This document shows positions 1 through 12,035 of a stretch of 64,000 nucleotides of DNA, piece by piece (position 1 is the first letter of the stretch; every line of letters begins with the position of its first letter). Below the pieces are notes generated by a model, which was not told the origin of the DNA, did not search any database, and saw nothing but the letters and a program-made list of their open reading frames with translations. The stretch lies in contig NZ_MCUN01000010.1 in NCBI RefSeq assembly GCF_002873455.1, positions 434,001 through 498,000 of the forward strand, given 5' to 3'. Origin of the DNA: Vibrio splendidus. GTDB lineage: Bacteria > Pseudomonadota > Gammaproteobacteria > Enterobacterales > Vibrionaceae. A program made the position numbers and the translations under genes.

Positions 1-1605
1 ACCTTCGTGTTCATGTTTATCCTATTTGGTGCATTCTTAGTGCGTTCGGGTGTCGGTGATTTCATTATTGATGTGTCTCGCGCAGCGGCGGGTAAAGTGA
101 TTGGTGGCCCTGGCTTCATCGCGGTAATTGGCTCTGGTTTAATGGGCTCTGTCTCCGGATCGAGCGTAGCAAATACCGTATCGACGGGCGTAATCAGTAT
201 TCCTTTGATGCAAAAGGCGGGCTTCCCTTCGCGTTTCGCCGCGGGTGTTGAAGCGGCTGCGTCTACTGGCGGGCAGCTGATGCCACCTGTGATGGGTGCA
301 GGTGCGTTTATCATGGCGTCTTACACGCAAATTCCTTATGTCGATATTATTGCGGTTTCCTTTGTTCCTGCGCTTATCTACTTTTTGTCTGTGGCCTTTT
401 TCGTGCGTATTGAAGCGAAGCGCAGTGGTGTACAAAAGGTGACGTCTGGCTGTGAACCTTTGTTGAAGGTATTGCTGTCGGGTTGGCACAACCTGATCCC
501 ACTGGCCGTGTTGGTGACCTTGTTGGTGAAGGGGTTTACACCAACTTACGCAGCGGGTATTTCGATTATCTCTGTGGTGGTCGCATCGTGGTTTTCTAAA
601 AATCATAAAATGGGACCAAAAGCGGTCATTGAAGCACTTTCTCAAGGTGCAAAAAACATGGCGACCACGGCTGTGTTATTAGTTGGTATTGGTCTAGTTG
701 TTAATGTCATTAGCACTACGGGAATTGGTAACACCTTCTCTTTGATGATCAACAGCTGGGCGAATGGCGAGTTACTGGTGATGATTGCGTTGATCGCGTT
801 GGCGTCTTTGATTCTTGGTATGGGCTTACCAGTGACGGCGGCTTATATCGTGTTGGGTACATTGTCTGCTCCTGCCTTGTATAAATTGATTGCTGAAAGC
901 CAGTTGCTCGACTTGTTGGTGTCAGGTCAGCTTCCTGAACAAGCTAAAGCCATCTTCATGTTGGCTGCGCCAGATAAGCTTGATTTATTGAATGCACCGA
1001 TGGCGCTGGAAACGGCGAAAGAGATGATTGCTCTGGTTCCCGCTGATTTTGTGGAAACTCTGCTTGAGCAAAGTCTTGGCTTAGAAGCGATCAGCCTTGC
1101 ATTGCTTTCGGCTCACTTAATTATTTTCTGGTTGTCGCAAGATAGCAACGTGACACCGCCAGTTTGTTTAACCGCGTTTGCGGCAGCGACTATCGCTAAA
1201 ACACCACCAATGAGAACGGGCTTAATGGCATGGAAGATAGCCAAAGGCTTATACCTAGTGCCGTTGTTGATTGCTTACACTAACTTGGTGAGTTGGGATG
1301 TGACCTCCGTTTTAGTCACGGGTGGCTTTGCTATTATTGGTACTTACGCGTTTATCGCGGCGATTGAGGGTTATCTAGAGAGCGAAATTAATGTCATTAC
1401 TCGAGTAGTGTTGGTAGCAATAGGGGCAGCTTTAGTATGGCCTGATGTTTCAGTCGTGATCCGCTTGGTATGTGTCGCTATTTTTGTTGGCATCTTCATC
1501 TACAGCGGTCGTAAATACGATGCTAATCAAGTGAAAAAGGAATCAGAAAGTGAGGAACAAAAGTTACCTCAAACCGGGTCTAACACTGTCGCGTCCTCCC
1601 TATAA
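1..1605 (+). CDS. TRAP transporter fused permease (DctM-type), 5' truncated
   Basis: Permease of a TRAP (tripartite ATP-independent periplasmic) transporter, 4TM/12TM fused type. It sits in the inner membrane and uses an ion gradient to import an organic acid handed over by a periplasmic binding protein. The frame is open from base 1, so the true start lies upstream and the GTG at 7 is internal. The visible part is DctM-like: GSVSGSSVANTVSTG and STGGQLMPPVMGAGAF are conserved family stretches, followed by many hydrophobic segments and a charged cytoplasmic tail. It ends 25 bp before the L-2-hydroxyglutarate oxidase gene, so the two are probably cotranscribed and the substrate may be a C5 acid (inference). 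The binding-protein gene is outside the window. Confidence 0.9.
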   Translation, partial: TFVFMFILFGAFLVRSGVGDFIIDVSRAAAGKVIGGPGFIAVIGSGLMGSVSGSSVANTVSTGVISIPLMQKAGFPSRFAAGVEAAASTGGQLMPPVMGAGAFIMASYTQIPYVDIIAVSFVPALIYFLSVAFFVRIEAKRSGVQKVTSGCEPLLKVLLSGWHNLIPLAVLVTLLVKGFTPTYAAGISIISVVVASWFSKNHKMGPKAVIEALSQGAKNMATTAVLLVGIGLVVNVISTTGIGNTFSLMINSWANGELLVMIALIALASLILGMGLPVTAAYIVLGTLSAPALYKLIAESQLLDLLVSGQLPEQAKAIFMLAAPDKLDLLNAPMALETAKEMIALVPADFVETLLEQSLGLEAISLALLSAHLIIFWLSQDSNVTPPVCLTAFAAATIAKTPPMRTGLMAWKIAKGLYLVPLLIAYTNLVSWDVTSVLVTGGFAIIGTYAFIAAIEGYLESEINVITRVVLVAIGAALVWPDVSVVIRLVCVAIFVGIFIYSGRKYDANQVKKESESEEQKLPQTGSNTVASSL

Positions 1606-1630
1606 TTAAAGGATTGAATGTAGGAATATT

Positions 1631-2845
1631 ATGAACTCAACATACGACTATATTATTGTTGGTGGTGGCATTGTTGGTGTATCGACCGCATGGCAGCTAC
1701 AACAAGCTCGCCCTGATAAAAGTATCCTTTTAGTCGAAAAGGAGCGTGGCTTTGCGCAGCACCAAACGGGGCATAACAGTGGTGTGATTCATGCTGGCGT
1801 TTATTACGCTCCGGGCAGTTTAAAGGCGGATTTCTGTAAGCGTGGCGTAGAACGCACCATCACCTTTTGTAGTCAGCACGATATCCCTGTCGAAAACTGT
1901 GGCAAGCTGTTGGTCGCGACCAATGAGCAGGAAGTGGAGCGCATGAACGCGCTCTATCAACGTTGTCATGATAACGACATTGATGTCGATCTCTTGGATC
2001 AAGCGCAACTGAAACTTGCGGAGCCAAATATCACCGGTTTGGGTGCGATTTATGTCAAAACCACTAGCATCGTCGACTACAAAAAAGTCACCGAAGTGAT
2101 GGCTCAAGAGTTTGTTGAGGCGGGTGGCAAGCTAAGCCTCGGCACAGAAGTGATCATGGCTGATGAACTAGAAGGCGAGGTGCAGCTAACGTGTAAGGTC
2201 GATGGTCAGACTCTTCAACTGAATAGCCGATTCTTAATCACATGTTCAGGCCTGATGGCCGATAGAATGACCAGTATGTTAGGCATTGAAACCGACTTCC
2301 AAATTGTTCCTTATCGCGGTGAGTATTATCAGCTGGACGCCAAGCATAACCAAGTGGTGAATCATCTTATCTATCCGATCCCTGACCCAGAACTGCCTTT
2401 CTTGGGCGTGCATTTAACACGTATGATTGATGGCTCGGTAACGGTAGGGCCAAACGCAGTTCAAGGTTGGAAGCGAGAAGGTTATGGCAAGCTCAACTTT
2501 AGTTTTAAGGACACTTGGCAGATGCTGAGCTTTGCGGGCTTTTGGAAAGTGACTGCGAATAACCTGAAAACCGGTTTGATCGAGCTTAAGAACTCGTGGT
2601 GGAAGCCGGGGTACCTAAAGTTAGTGAACAAATACTGCCCAAGTATTACAGTGTCTGACTTCAAACCTTACCCAGCAGGCATTCGTGCTCAAGCGGTGCT
2701 CAAAGATGGCACTTTGGTTCATGATTTTCTGTTTGCTGAAAGCCCAAGAAGTTTGCATGTGTGTAACGCGCCATCGCCAGCAGCGACTTCGGCAATGCCG
2801 ATTGGTGAGTATATTTGTGGCAAGGTGATGAAAAAAACGTCTTAA
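1631..2845 (+). CDS. lhgO: L-2-hydroxyglutarate oxidase (LhgO/YgaF)
   Basis: FAD-dependent oxidase that converts L-2-hydroxyglutarate to 2-oxoglutarate and feeds electrons to the respiratory chain. The N-terminus has the dinucleotide-binding motif YIIVGGGIVGVSTA (residues 8-21), then the family stretch QTGHNSGVIHAGVYY, and near the C-terminus PYPAGIRAQAV and NAPSPAATSAMPIGEYI, which close the FAD site. The length, 404 residues, is close to that of E. coli LhgO (about 422). A Shine-Dalgarno-like AGGA lies just before the ATG. In E. coli the gene belongs to the glutarate/csi operon; here the partner is a TRAP permease, suggesting import and oxidation of a hydroxy acid. The enzyme name is firm; the transported substrate is inference. 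Confidence 0.9.
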   Translation: MNSTYDYIIVGGGIVGVSTAWQLQQARPDKSILLVEKERGFAQHQTGHNSGVIHAGVYYAPGSLKADFCKRGVERTITFCSQHDIPVENCGKLLVATNEQEVERMNALYQRCHDNDIDVDLLDQAQLKLAEPNITGLGAIYVKTTSIVDYKKVTEVMAQEFVEAGGKLSLGTEVIMADELEGEVQLTCKVDGQTLQLNSRFLITCSGLMADRMTSMLGIETDFQIVPYRGEYYQLDAKHNQVVNHLIYPIPDPELPFLGVHLTRMIDGSVTVGPNAVQGWKREGYGKLNFSFKDTWQMLSFAGFWKVTANNLKTGLIELKNSWWKPGYLKLVNKYCPSITVSDFKPYPAGIRAQAVLKDGTLVHDFLFAESPRSLHVCNAPSPAATSAMPIGEYICGKVMKKTS

Positions 2846-2914
2846 CTGTTAATTGAACTAATGGCTTGTTTGTTCGAACAGGGCTTTTCATAGCAAGTGA
2901 AGAACGTAGACAAT

Positions 2915-2964
2915 AAAAATCCGCAAGCCCCATTCTATTTAAGATCGTGGATTTGCGGGTTTTT
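2915..2964. terminator. Bidirectional rho-independent terminator between lhgO and the M28 gene
   Basis: Arms AAAAATCCGCAA (2915-2926) and TTGCGGGTTTTT (2953-2964) pair over 12 positions with one T-G wobble, with A and T tracts at both ends. It lies between two convergent genes, so it can stop transcription from either side. Confidence 0.75.
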
Positions 2965-3012
2965 AATTTTAGCCGTGTCTACTCGGTTTAACTGTTAGTC
3001 AATTAACTAGTC

Positions 3013-4569
3013 TTACAGCCAATCAGGGACAAAATTAGCGACGATAGTGACATCGTTAAAGTTGCGATAACCGCGCACCATGATGTTGAATTCCCCTGCA
3101 GGCATGTCTAACACACACTGTTCGTTGCTGCTGTTCTGGTATGGACGGCAATCGTAGCTCGCTTTCGATACGGTGCCGTTGTGTTTCACGTATAGGTCGG
3201 CATCGCCACTACGAGGGCCTGTTAATGCTACCGTTAACTGACCTGCACTTTCCGTCGTAAATGTGAAGAATTGCTCTTCGCCATATCCTGCCGTAAGTCC
3301 GTCAACAGGGACGTCGTTTTGCAGCTCTTTAGGGCCTGCAGCCGGTGAATCAAGGCTGGTTTCTACAAGGTAAGCAATCGCCAACTTAGCGAACTTGGTC
3401 GCGTGTGTTGCGGTTGGATCGGAATTCTCAAGCGTGTCGTGCTGTGTATGAATACTTGGGTTGTAGTCGTTGAACATACTCTCGAATGGCATGGCGGCTG
3501 GGTAGCCGACATTGTGCCAAGAGGCGTGGTCAGAACAGGCATAGCCACAATCATCGAAACCGTAACTGATCTCATTAGCGTAAGTGTCGATCAGCTCGCT
3601 TAAGTAGGCGGTTAAGTTACTGTCGGTATAGTCCGTGATGAAGGTAATATCGTGCGCCGAACCGTTGTAGTTGGTCATGTCTAATTGCAGTACCGATACA
3701 ACGTTTGCTTGCTCATCTCTTAAAGCGTTGGCGACATCTTGTGAGCCGCGTAGCCCTACTTCTTCTGCAGCATAGCCATAGAACTTAATGGTTTTATCGG
3801 GCTGAATGCCACTGGCGATCATCAGGCGAAGCGACTCTGTTACCGTTGCAATACCAGACGCATCATCATCGGCTCCCGGTGAGATGGTGCCTTCGCTTGT
3901 CCAAGATCCAACGGTCGAATCAAGGTGTCCACCAACCACGACGATCTCTTCAGGATATTTAGCGCCAAGCAGTGTCACTTCAACGGATTTTTGTGGATAT
4001 TCGGCATGCGTGATCTGGCGTGCAGATGCGTACGATACATCTTTAATCTCGGTTTCCCAACGTTCTAAAAGCCAATCTGAAGCAGCGACACCAGTAGAAG
4101 TAGTATAAAAACGGTTGGTGAAGTTGGTTAGATTTTCAATGGTTGTGACCATGTTGTTCGGCTCGACCTGAGATAGCAGATCGTTCACTGTGTCTTGATG
4201 GCTGATCACCGGTTTTTCGAAGGTGTTCATTGTCAGTGGCATCGCTGCGGCTTTGAGTGCGCTTGCTTTGTCTTCGTGCACCATGTAGCCACCACAGCGG
4301 TGGGTTTCTTCATGCATGTGGCTGGATAGTTTCGCCAGCTCTTTCTGGTTGATTTTAGCGACGATGGAGTGCTTGTTTCCAGTCACGCTTGGATAAACCG
4401 TTGCGCCATGTTGAGTCATTATATGCTGTGCGTCAGCATCGGTGGTAATCCAGACTTCTTCGTTCGCTGGTGGTGTGATGCCTAGGGATGCGTAAGCCGA
4501 AGTACTGTTGATTAAGGCTAAAGAGCCTCCGAGTACAGCCAAAGCTAGCATGCTTTTTTGAATAGCCAT
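3013..4569 (-). CDS. Secreted M28 zinc aminopeptidase (Vibrio leucine aminopeptidase type)
   Basis: Secreted di-zinc exopeptidase that removes N-terminal hydrophobic residues from peptides. The order is signal peptide (about residues 1-27), propeptide, M28 catalytic domain (about 115-405) and a C-terminal PPC domain (about 420-515) normally removed during maturation. The metal and catalytic residues fall at exactly the spacing of the V. proteolyticus enzyme: H215 (GGHLDS), D235 (PGADDDASG), E269/E270 (AAEEVG), D297 and H374, with the C341/C345 disulfide pair. At 518 residues it matches the family precursor (about 504). It is followed upstream on the same strand by the M4 protease gene, but each has its own terminator, so they need not be one operon. 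Confidence in family and activity is high. Confidence 0.95.
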   Translation of the reverse strand: MAIQKSMLALAVLGGSLALINSTSAYASLGITPPANEEVWITTDADAQHIMTQHGATVYPSVTGNKHSIVAKINQKELAKLSSHMHEETHRCGGYMVHEDKASALKAAAMPLTMNTFEKPVISHQDTVNDLLSQVEPNNMVTTIENLTNFTNRFYTTSTGVAASDWLLERWETEIKDVSYASARQITHAEYPQKSVEVTLLGAKYPEEIVVVGGHLDSTVGSWTSEGTISPGADDDASGIATVTESLRLMIASGIQPDKTIKFYGYAAEEVGLRGSQDVANALRDEQANVVSVLQLDMTNYNGSAHDITFITDYTDSNLTAYLSELIDTYANEISYGFDDCGYACSDHASWHNVGYPAAMPFESMFNDYNPSIHTQHDTLENSDPTATHATKFAKLAIAYLVETSLDSPAAGPKELQNDVPVDGLTAGYGEEQFFTFTTESAGQLTVALTGPRSGDADLYVKHNGTVSKASYDCRPYQNSSNEQCVLDMPAGEFNIMVRGYRNFNDVTIVANFVPDWL

Positions 4570-4673
4570 TTGTCGTCCTTTTTATGGTGAGTATTGTTAT
4601 GTTGATGGGGGGGATTTTTGTGCAATACGTGGATGTTTTTGTGTAGATGTTTCATTTTCTGAACAGATAACCG

Positions 4674-4698
4674 CGAAAAGGGCCCCTTTCGGAGCCCT
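4674..4698 (-). terminator. Terminator of the M4 protease gene
   Basis: On the minus strand AGGGCTCC pairs with GGGGCCCT around a GAAA tetraloop (4679-4698), followed by TTTT. It sits 15 bp past the stop codon of the protease gene. Confidence 0.8.
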
Positions 4699-4712
4699 GA
4701 ATTTACTATCGA

Positions 4713-7658
<2,946 letters not shown>

Positions 7659-7934
7659 TTACTTCTTTTTACCGCCAACTTGTACGTAGTCGATACCAAT
7701 AATACGGTTGATGATACCTAGAACAGAGCTGGTATCAGAGTTTGTTGAGCGAATTGTCTCAACCGTAGCACCTTCTGGCACTAGTTCCATTGCACGATCT
7801 TGAGTGTTACCAGGAACTTGGAATCCTACAATGTTGAAGCTCTCAGCGTGGGCTGTGTAAACTTCTTCATTGTGACTAATACCAGAACAACCTGCTAGAG
7901 AGACAATGCCTAAAACAACTAATAACTTTTTCAT
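7659..7934 (-). CDS. Small predicted lipoprotein
   Basis: A 91-residue protein with a lipoprotein signal, MKKLLVVLGIVSLAGC, whose lipobox LAGC puts the modified cysteine at residue 16. The residue after it is Ser, which favours sorting to the outer membrane. The mature part is about 75 residues, with no domain I can name with confidence; the segment VETIRSTNSDTSSVLGIINRIIGID resembles small TRL-type lipoproteins only loosely. It ends in GGKKK. It is monocistronic, with its own terminator. Function unknown; envelope location is the only safe inference. Confidence 0.75.
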   Translation of the reverse strand: MKKLLVVLGIVSLAGCSGISHNEEVYTAHAESFNIVGFQVPGNTQDRAMELVPEGATVETIRSTNSDTSSVLGIINRIIGIDYVQVGGKKK

Positions 7935-8100
7935 AAAAACACCTTAAGAAATATTGGAATTCAGATAGTAAGCCTATGACTTTAACTGCTGAGAAAGCGG
8001 GGTTAACCAGTAACCGTGGTGCTTTGCTATTAATAAGCAGTGCTGTAATGACAAGCCATAAGCGACAGTGTCATGTTTACCTAGACTTAATAAGTTCATA

Positions 8101-8117
8101 GGGAGACTGCATCTCCC
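8101..8117 (-). terminator. Possible terminator downstream of the sensor kinase gene
   Basis: GGGAGA and TCTCCC form a six-pair stem around five bases. The following minus-strand sequence has no clear T run, so it may only be a hairpin at the transcript end. Confidence 0.3.
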
Positions 8118-8182
8118 GACCGATGTTGAACATTATTCCAGAGGTGTTTTGTAGTTACTGTATGGGTTTGTCAGATGAATCG

Positions 8183-9490
8183 TTACATAGCTGAATTATT
8201 ACATAGCTGAATGGTAATGGTGAATACCGCACCCTTTAAGGTTTGGCTCTGACCAACCTCCACGGTAGCGTCGTGTTGAGCACAGATCTTCTCGACGATA
8301 GAAAGCCCTAGACCATGACCGCTCTTGGTTTTGTTACGAGCTTTGTCACCAACATAAAAGGGTTCAAACAGACGAGCTTGATGCTCTTGAGCCACACCAT
8401 CACCATCGTCATGTACTGCAATTTGTAGTTGTTCTTGATGCACGGTTGCTTCAATCAACACTTGAGAGCGTGCGAATTTCATCGCGTTACGGACCAGGTT
8501 ATCTAGTGCGCGGTTGAGCAGCGTTTCATCCGCCAGTATCGAGCTAGGTTGCTCTGGCAGTGATAGATCGATGTTGAGCTGAGTGTCTTTATTCCAACGC
8601 GTTATTGCGTGGTTGAGAAAGCCTTGTATCTCTAATGGTTTTTGTAAGTTTTCTAGGTCAGTACTATCGAGTTTGGCGTAATACAATAGTTCATCGACCA
8701 TCTTTTCCATCTCTTCCGTATCTTCGACAATGCTTTCTATAGTGTCTTGCTGGGATTCGTTGAGTGGGGTGTCTTTGAGCATTTCAGCTTGCCACTGAAT
8801 ACGAAATATTGGCGTGCGCAGTTCATGAGCTACCGCATTGGTGAGTGAACGATTACTTTCAATTAAACGGTGAATTCGGTCGGCCATTAAGTTGAAGGAT
8901 TTGTTCAGTGAACCAATTGCGATGCCGCTTGAAGTTTCGGCTCGCGCGGAGAGATCGCCTTCGGCAAAGCGTAGAGTTGCAGATTCAAGCTTTTTAACTC
9001 GGCGGAATATAATTATCAGATGGCATAAGCCGTACAAGATAAAGCTCGCTAGGAAGAACAACCAAATGAGGTCATCCTCCAACTCTATCTTTTGCCTAAC
9101 GAACGCTTCACTGTTGGGTAGATAATGATAGGTATTGTCACTGCTTGCTAAGCGAAACCAAAGGTCACGTTCATCATCGTGAAAGATAAAGGTATTTGGG
9201 TTAGTACTGAAGAACTTTGAAACTGGGCCTGGTATTTCATCTTCTGGGCTGAACATAACCAGTTTATTTCGTGTGGTTTCTACAAACTGATTTATCGCTT
9301 GCTGAGCAGCTTCAAGTCCCTGATTCTCTGCGATGTTTTCTATGAGCTGCTGGTGGGCTGTCGCTTCGTAATCTTCTAGCACATACTCGTAGTCAGTATT
9401 GAGCTGATAGACACTGATCTCGTAGGCCACAAGGCCGGTCACAAAGCAAACTAACAGCCCTAACAAAGACTCCAAATAGATACGTCGCAT
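8183..9490 (-). CDS. Sensor histidine kinase, RstB-like
   Basis: Inner-membrane sensor kinase of a two-component pair; it phosphorylates the response regulator encoded just upstream on the same strand. The architecture is TM1 (about 8-27), a periplasmic sensor of about 115 residues, TM2 (about 143-163), HAMP (about 164-215), a dimerisation domain with the phospho-acceptor H222 in NAVAHELRTPI, and an HATPase domain with the N-box NLVRNAMKFA and the G-box motifs DDGDGV and GHGLGLSIVEKI. The periplasmic domain size and the HELRTP-IFR region resemble E. coli RstB. The gap to the regulator gene is 36 bp, so they are one operon. The signal is unknown; RstAB responds to PhoPQ and acid stress in enterics, which may not hold in Vibrio. 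Confidence 0.88.
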   Translation of the reverse strand: MRRIYLESLLGLLVCFVTGLVAYEISVYQLNTDYEYVLEDYEATAHQQLIENIAENQGLEAAQQAINQFVETTRNKLVMFSPEDEIPGPVSKFFSTNPNTFIFHDDERDLWFRLASSDNTYHYLPNSEAFVRQKIELEDDLIWLFFLASFILYGLCHLIIIFRRVKKLESATLRFAEGDLSARAETSSGIAIGSLNKSFNLMADRIHRLIESNRSLTNAVAHELRTPIFRIQWQAEMLKDTPLNESQQDTIESIVEDTEEMEKMVDELLYYAKLDSTDLENLQKPLEIQGFLNHAITRWNKDTQLNIDLSLPEQPSSILADETLLNRALDNLVRNAMKFARSQVLIEATVHQEQLQIAVHDDGDGVAQEHQARLFEPFYVGDKARNKTKSGHGLGLSIVEKICAQHDATVEVGQSQTLKGAVFTITIQLCNNSAM

Positions 9491-9526
9491 AATAGCTCTC
9501 TTTTATTACGCTCGTATTGAGCGAAG

Positions 9527-10231
9527 TTAACGCCAGGCGGTCGAAACGAATAAGTAACCTTTCCCGCGAATGGTCTGAATTTTCTCTGCTGGTGTGTGGT
9601 CGTCGCCTAGTATCTTTCTTAGACGCACGACTTTGTTGTCTATCGTCCGGTCGATCCCGTCGTACTCAATACCACGCAGCGTTTGAGTCAAATAGTCACG
9701 AGATAGCGGAGTATCAGGGTTACTTGCTAATAACCACAATAGGTCAAACTCGCTATCAGTGAGTGATAAAACTGCACTTGAAAGTTCACACTTCTTATAC
9801 GTGTTTTTCAGAACGAGTTGATCAAACTGAAGGTTGTCTGAATCATTAGTTGAAGCGGTATTGACGTCTTGGCGGCGTAATAGCGAACGAACTCTGGCCA
9901 GCAGAACTCTTGGTTTGATTGGCTTGGTGACATAGTCATCAGCCCCTGTCTCTAAACCAGCGACGTGATCAAAGTCGTCATCGCTAGCGGTGAGCATCAA
10001 AATTTTACCTTTATAGTGTGTACGCGTCTGTCGGCAGATTGTCAGTCCATCCGTTACAGGAAGCATCAAATCTAGCAGTACGATATCAGGTTGCTCTGTG
10101 AGGATGGTCTGTGCGGCATCACTGCCATCGTCCAATACCGTGACATCAAAATCTTGCGTGACAAAGTAGTCTTGCAACATTTTCTGGAGTTTCAAATCGT
10201 CTTCCACGATGATCATTTTAGGTTTTGTCAT
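9527..10231 (-). CDS. OmpR-family response regulator, RstA-like
   Basis: Two-domain regulator of 234 residues. The receiver domain has the acidic pocket E10/D11/D12, the phospho-acceptor D54 in VLLDLMLP and the conserved K103 in VTKPIKP; the C-terminal winged helix (about 130-232) ends in the OmpR-type stretch KIQTIRGKGYLFV. The receiver resembles E. coli RstA (VEDD, TICR, ADDY). It is the first gene of the regulator-kinase operon. A TACAT direct repeat similar to the RstA box lies upstream of the divergent lipoprotein gene at 10511, which is therefore a likely target. Membership of the OmpR family is certain; the RstA equivalence is likely. Confidence 0.88.
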   Translation of the reverse strand: MTKPKMIIVEDDLKLQKMLQDYFVTQDFDVTVLDDGSDAAQTILTEQPDIVLLDLMLPVTDGLTICRQTRTHYKGKILMLTASDDDFDHVAGLETGADDYVTKPIKPRVLLARVRSLLRRQDVNTASTNDSDNLQFDQLVLKNTYKKCELSSAVLSLTDSEFDLLWLLASNPDTPLSRDYLTQTLRGIEYDGIDRTIDNKVVRLRKILGDDHTPAEKIQTIRGKGYLFVSTAWR

Positions 10232-10427
10232 TCCATTATCAGCCTTGTCGTGCGTTTCACTTATTGAGATTACGTGAAGGTGCCTTCTTTAGTGGTTAGC
10301 TATTGTGACCTACCCAATTTGCATGCTTTACGTAAAATACCTAACGTGAATGATTAAACACTTTCTACGCCAGTTCAATGATGATTTTGAATTTGTGCGA
10401 AAATAAAAAACAATGTTCAAAAAGGTA

Positions 10428-10441
10428 TACATTTTCATACA
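10428..10441 (+). promoter_or_regulatory. RstA-box-like direct repeat
   Basis: TACATTTTCATACA, with the TACAT half-site repeated at a 10-bp step (10428 and 10438). Tandem half-sites at this spacing are usual for OmpR-family regulators, and the enteric RstA box as I recall it is TACAT-T-GTTACA. It lies 70 bp before the lipoprotein start at 10511, in the divergent region next to the rstA-like gene. Confidence 0.4.
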
Positions 10442-10510
10442 TTCGCACGACAGATGTTTATGTCTTTAAATAATAGAATTTTCCCATCAAACATTTTTGG
10501 GAATTACCAC

Positions 10511-11608
10511 ATGAATCGCTATAGAAAAACGTTACTGGCATTACCTTTGATTATTTTAGCTGGGTGTAACTCAAGCTCTAATTCGGGTAAACCGACAACT
10601 AAAGCACAAGTGAAACCTAAAGCGGATTACGTATTTTCATCGGCTAAACTTGGTAAATTGTATCAAGAGCGACAAGAGATCCAAGAGTCAATGAAGCTGA
10701 CTTACGATGGTGTGCAGTATGAAACAATTCAGTTTTCTGAAGACATCAGTGACGAACAAAAAGTAATTAGGCTTGCGGATAGTTTAGGTCAAAGTGTTGA
10801 CCTGTATCTGCCTGATGCAGGAGTCGATGACTGCGGTATTTACAGCGAAGGCAATTACTATGATTCGTTTGATTGTGAGGCGTCTCAGCGTTCAATTGGG
10901 AATGATACGACGTTAATTCAAACGAGCGCAACCAGTAAAAAAGCGGTTGAGCTTGAGTATCATAATGAGATGTCGCAATACGTGACTAGCCTTGGCTCTA
11001 CAATTCTGAGCAAAACTAAAAATGGTAACAAAATCACGATCACGACTTCGTTTGCCTTCAACGCATTTTACCGTGATGTATTCCAGAATACTGGCGCCGT
11101 TGAGCGCATTACTTCTACCCTTGGGGCGACAACCTATTCGCAGCTTTTCGATATCGTTAAGTTATACCCAGGCAGTGAAATGATCTTGAAATTTAATAAC
11201 CACATAGGTGGCAGTGCTGACGACGATATCAATATGTACACCGGGCGCATGATTAAGAACAGCAATATGACGACGATCGTAACGCCAACAGGGTCGGTAT
11301 TCTCTGGCGGTACGGATCTGTTCGCTGCTGGTAATCCGCGAATTTTACAACGTGCTGATACCACCAAAGCCATTGAAAAGAATAAGCAGGTTGGTGTACA
11401 TAGTTGGGCAGAAGGAGATAAAACGGCCAAAGAATTCCCATACACCGACGTGAGCCATCGTAAACAAGCGACCTATTTTAAAAAAGTGATGGGAGAAAAA
11501 GGGATTGATTTTTACATCTTCACTTTAGACTCTGCGCCTGCTTCTGGTGAGCATTGGGTGACTAAGAGCGATTCAGATAAATATGGCTTCATAACACGTA
11601 TTGAGTAA
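10511..11608 (+). CDS. Lipoprotein with possible ClpP/COG3904-like domain
   Basis: A 365-residue lipoprotein. I choose the ATG at 10511 (MNRYRKTLLALPLIILAGC) because it gives an immediate signal peptide with lipobox LAGC and has TGGGGA eight bases upstream; the earlier ATG at 10454 would put 19 residues before it. The C-terminal half carries the pattern FNNHIGGSADDDINMYTGRMI, then GSVFSGGTDLFAAG, then VGVHSWAEG and FYIFTLDSAP. This order is reminiscent of periplasmic ClpP-class serine hydrolases (COG3904-type, or the Vibrio proteins often labelled alpha/beta hydrolase), where the Ser in the SGGTDLFAAG stretch would be the nucleophile. That fold assignment is inference. It sits divergent to an RstAB-like system and has a strong terminator after it. 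Confidence 0.7.
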   Translation: MNRYRKTLLALPLIILAGCNSSSNSGKPTTKAQVKPKADYVFSSAKLGKLYQERQEIQESMKLTYDGVQYETIQFSEDISDEQKVIRLADSLGQSVDLYLPDAGVDDCGIYSEGNYYDSFDCEASQRSIGNDTTLIQTSATSKKAVELEYHNEMSQYVTSLGSTILSKTKNGNKITITTSFAFNAFYRDVFQNTGAVERITSTLGATTYSQLFDIVKLYPGSEMILKFNNHIGGSADDDINMYTGRMIKNSNMTTIVTPTGSVFSGGTDLFAAGNPRILQRADTTKAIEKNKQVGVHSWAEGDKTAKEFPYTDVSHRKQATYFKKVMGEKGIDFYIFTLDSAPASGEHWVTKSDSDKYGFITRIE

Positions 11609-11669
11609 GCTTAGGCCCGAATTCAACTGCGAAGTGCGACACTCTTCGATATTTTCAGCTCCACAAAGG

Positions 11670-11707
11670 AAAGGCTGATAATGATCTTTTCATTATCAGC
11701 CTTTTTT
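11670..11707 (+). terminator. Terminator of the lipoprotein gene
   Basis: AAAGGCTGATAATGA (11670-11684) pairs perfectly over 15 bp with TCATTATCAGCCTTT (11690-11704), followed by TTT. Confidence 0.9.
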
Positions 11708-12002
11708 GTGTTTTCTTCATTTGTTGTCCTTCCCTTAAATTCCAGTATCCCAAACTACTTTAAGGTGTTTTACCTAAGGACTTACATCTTGCCAACTTGA
11801 TTGTTTTTTATTCTTTTTAGCTAAAAACATTCGACCAATAACCATCACACCTCAAATCTTTAAATAATTTAATTAGTGCTCTAAATGATATTTAAGTTTT
11901 TGTTTTTGTTTATATTATCTTTGTTTCTGTGATGTTTTGTTAATGGTTTGTTTTAAATAATCATTTGAACCCTAATTAAAATTCTGTCATTTTATACTTA
12001 AC

Positions 12003-12012
12003 TGAACGTTCA
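12003..12012. promoter_or_regulatory. Probable BetI operator
   Basis: Perfect 10-bp palindrome TGAACGTTCA, 24 bp before the betI start. BetI is a TetR-family repressor that binds its own promoter and is released by choline; TetR-family operators are often of this form. The site is inferred from position and symmetry. Confidence 0.55.
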
Positions 12013-12035
12013 ATATAAAATAGAAGGACTGAGAA

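Larger units (their letters stand above)
11609..12035. other. Intergenic region upstream of betI
   Basis: About 425 bp. It holds the terminator at 11670-11707 and then strongly AT-rich DNA with T runs leading to the BetI-type operator at 12003-12012. The promoter of the bet operon must lie here. No ORF worth calling. Confidence 0.7.

Noticed and set aside
139..645. Open frame of 168 codons on the minus strand inside the TRAP permease gene
   Set aside because: It is antisense to a clear coding frame, rich in Arg and His as mirror frames are, and has no ribosome binding site.
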